Under the pieces are notes generated by a model. It ran no database searches. It saw nothing but the letters and a program-made list of their open reading frames with translations, and was not told the origin of the DNA. Positions 4,734-6,294 of a DNA stretch of 6,294 nucleotides are shown here, in pieces (the stretch's first letter is position 1; each line of letters opens with the position of its first letter). Position numbers and translations under genes: made by a program. Origin of the DNA: Porticoccaceae bacterium (GTDB lineage: Bacteria > Pseudomonadota > Gammaproteobacteria > Pseudomonadales > Porticoccaceae). The stretch covers positions 1 through 6,294 of the forward strand of contig JALNZZ010000119.1 of NCBI GenBank assembly GCA_023229065.1, written 5' to 3'.

Positions 4734-6294
4734 TTGAAGACTCTGCTCACCTGGCTCACCACCTGCTTGCTTATGCTTGTCACCACGGCTCATGCTCAGC
4801 TGGGAAATGGCAGTTTCGCCAACAATGTCGCCCTCCCCGGTCAACAACCCAGTTTTTTGCCAGTGGAAAAAGCCTACCAGATGGCTCCCAGTATCGAAGC
4901 TGGACGACTGGCGGTTGACTGGCTTATCGCCCCGGGCTACTACCTTTACCAGGAGCGCTTTACAGCGTTTCTTGAAGATGGCACCGCCCTGCCGCTGACC
5001 TTTGAAGAGGGGCAGATGCAGTACGATGAGTTTTACCAGCGTGAACTGGTGGTGCACTATGATCTCACCCGGGTGGTGTCCGGGCCCCTGCCACAAGGAG
5101 CCTATACCGTACGGCTGCAGTCCCAGGGCTGCGCCGATGCCGGTCTGTGCTATCCACCTCGAGACCAGTTCGTCGCGGTTGATACCACCGCCGGCACGGT
5201 AAGCGAGATTGATCCGCCAGCGCTCGCTCCTCCCACACTCCCAGCACCAAGCTCAGACAGTCCGGCTCCCCTATACCTAATCCTACTGTTCGCGATACTG
5301 GGCGGCAGCATCCTCAACCTGATGCCGTGCGTGTTTCCCGTCCTCTCTATCAAAGTCATGAGTCTGGCCGGCAATGATCTATCCACTGCCAGCCGCCACC
5401 GCCACGGCCTCGCCTATAGCGTCGGAGTGATCACATCGTTCATCGTCATCGCGGTGGTGCTTATCAGCTTGAGAGCCGGCGGCCAGGCACTGGGCTGGGG
5501 CTTCCAGTTACAGTCACCGCTGTTTATCACTGTCCTTATCTATCTGTTCTTCGTCATGGGACTGTGGTTTTCCGGGCTGTTCGAGGCCGGGGCCTCACTG
5601 ATGAACCTGGGTCAGGCCAGCACCCAAGGGGGTGGGCTGCAACATTCCTTTGCCACCGGTGTGCTGGCTACCGTGGTAGCCAGCCCCTGCACGGCACCTT
5701 TTATGGGTACCGCTTTGGGCGCTGCTCTCACCCAGCCGGCGCCCGTTGCCCTCACCATTTTTGCCGGCCTTGGCTTCGGCATGGCATTACCCTTTCTGGT
5801 GCTGTCTTGGGTGCCAGCGCTGGCGGCACGATTGCCCAGGCCCGGCCCCTGGATGGAGACCTTCAAACAAATCCTGGCCTTTCCTCTCTACCTCACTTGC
5901 GTATGGTTGCTATGGGTACTTGGCCGCCAAGCTGGCAGTGATGCGATATCAGCTGTTCTGGTGGGCTTGGTACTCATCGCTTTCGCTATCTGGTTACTGG
6001 CACAGCGCAGCCTGCTGCGCTTGGTGCTGGCAGCACTGTCTGCGACCGTTGCCATTGCCCTTATCCTGGCACCTCTGGGAAAGGGTGACGACAGTGAAAT
6101 CTGGGAACCCTACACTCAACAGCGTCTCGACCAACTCCTGTCCCAGCAACGTCCGGTATTCGTCAATCTCACGGCCGATTGGTGCATTACCTGCCTGGCC
6201 AACGAGCGGATCGCCCTCAGCTCCGACACCTTTGCCGCTACCCTGAAGCAGCGCGACATCACTTATCTGAAAGGAGACTGGACCAATCAAAACC
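4734..6294 (+). CDS. dsbD: DsbD-family thiol:disulfide interchange protein (C-terminus cut by window edge)
   Basis: The first 520 residues of an inner-membrane protein that carries electrons from cytosolic thioredoxin to periplasmic thiol proteins. The start is TTG with GGGAG upstream. A signal peptide follows (MKTLLTW..., cleavage after A-H-A21). The N-terminal DsbD-alpha domain (about 22-155) has YYLYQERF (69-76) and the redox pair C133/C139 in GCADAGLCYPP. A Pro/Ala/Ser-rich linker (161-179) leads to about eight membrane helices (180-448) with the core redox pair C199 (LMPCVFP) and C319 (SPCTAPFMG). The C-terminal thioredoxin-like domain begins near 455 with WCITC (C484, C487) after TADWC context. 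All six cysteines of the three-step relay are present, with spacings close to E. coli DsbD. The LKGDWTNQ tail resembles longer COG4232 members; perhaps 60-90 residues are missing. PCuAC is divergent across 160 bases, suggesting a shared role in periplasmic copper or thiol homeostasis. Confidence 0.95.
   Translation, partial: MKTLLTWLTTCLLMLVTTAHAQLGNGSFANNVALPGQQPSFLPVEKAYQMAPSIEAGRLAVDWLIAPGYYLYQERFTAFLEDGTALPLTFEEGQMQYDEFYQRELVVHYDLTRVVSGPLPQGAYTVRLQSQGCADAGLCYPPRDQFVAVDTTAGTVSEIDPPALAPPTLPAPSSDSPAPLYLILLFAILGGSILNLMPCVFPVLSIKVMSLAGNDLSTASRHRHGLAYSVGVITSFIVIAVVLISLRAGGQALGWGFQLQSPLFITVLIYLFFVMGLWFSGLFEAGASLMNLGQASTQGGGLQHSFATGVLATVVASPCTAPFMGTALGAALTQPAPVALTIFAGLGFGMALPFLVLSWVPALAARLPRPGPWMETFKQILAFPLYLTCVWLLWVLGRQAGSDAISAVLVGLVLIAFAIWLLAQRSLLRLVLAALSATVAIALILAPLGKGDDSEIWEPYTQQRLDQLLSQQRPVFVNLTADWCITCLANERIALSSDTFAATLKQRDITYLKGDWTNQN

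Noticed and set aside
4620..5096. Minus-strand open frame (158 codons) over the start of dsbD
   Set aside because: Antisense to the DsbD signal peptide and alpha domain, and it spans the divergent promoter; no domain recognised.
1..6294. Defence system, toxin-antitoxin, prophage, insertion sequence or CRISPR
   Set aside because: No matching protein families, repeats or terminal inverted repeats were seen on either strand; the genes are of core metabolic, regulatory and envelope type.

Overview
The window looks like chromosomal, GC-rich DNA from a gammaproteobacterium. The proteins resemble those of marine lineages such as the Cellvibrionales (Halieaceae-like). That placement rests on the DUF2333 membrane protein, the PfkB/adenosine-kinase-like sugar kinase, and a DsbD and copper chaperone of proteobacterial type. 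It is recognition from protein character, not a database match. I see no mobile element, CRISPR array, tRNA or rRNA, and genes cover almost the whole window. No gap without a gene exceeds about 200 bases.

Layout from left to right. Bases 1-511 (minus strand) hold an HD-domain metal-dependent hydrolase of cyanamide-hydratase-like type, cut by the left edge. Upstream of it on the same strand, 713-1702 is a GlxA-family regulator (DJ-1/PfpI domain plus AraC helix-turn-helix). A 141-base divergent promoter region follows, then a PfkB-family kinase at 1844-2842 (plus strand), probably adenosine kinase-like. This converges on a DUF2333 protein (2957-3970, minus strand), and the short gap between them holds two hairpins, one of them strong. 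Next, at 4100-4573 (minus strand), is a secreted PCuAC copper(I) chaperone with a perfect metal-binding motif. It is divergent from a DsbD thiol:disulfide reductase that starts with TTG at 4734 (plus strand) and runs off the right edge.

How the genes may work together. The clearest partnership is PCuAC with DsbD. They share a 160-base regulatory region, and both act on the periplasmic side, where copper loading of cytochrome oxidase and thiol reduction are linked. The HD hydrolase and the GlxA-type regulator form a second plausible pair on one strand. The PfkB kinase and DUF2333 protein look like independent housekeeping genes. I do not see convincing evidence of a wholly new multi-gene system. 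The observations most worth following are the two gene pairs, a possible disulfide in the copper chaperone beside its possible reductase, and palindromes overlapping two predicted promoters.
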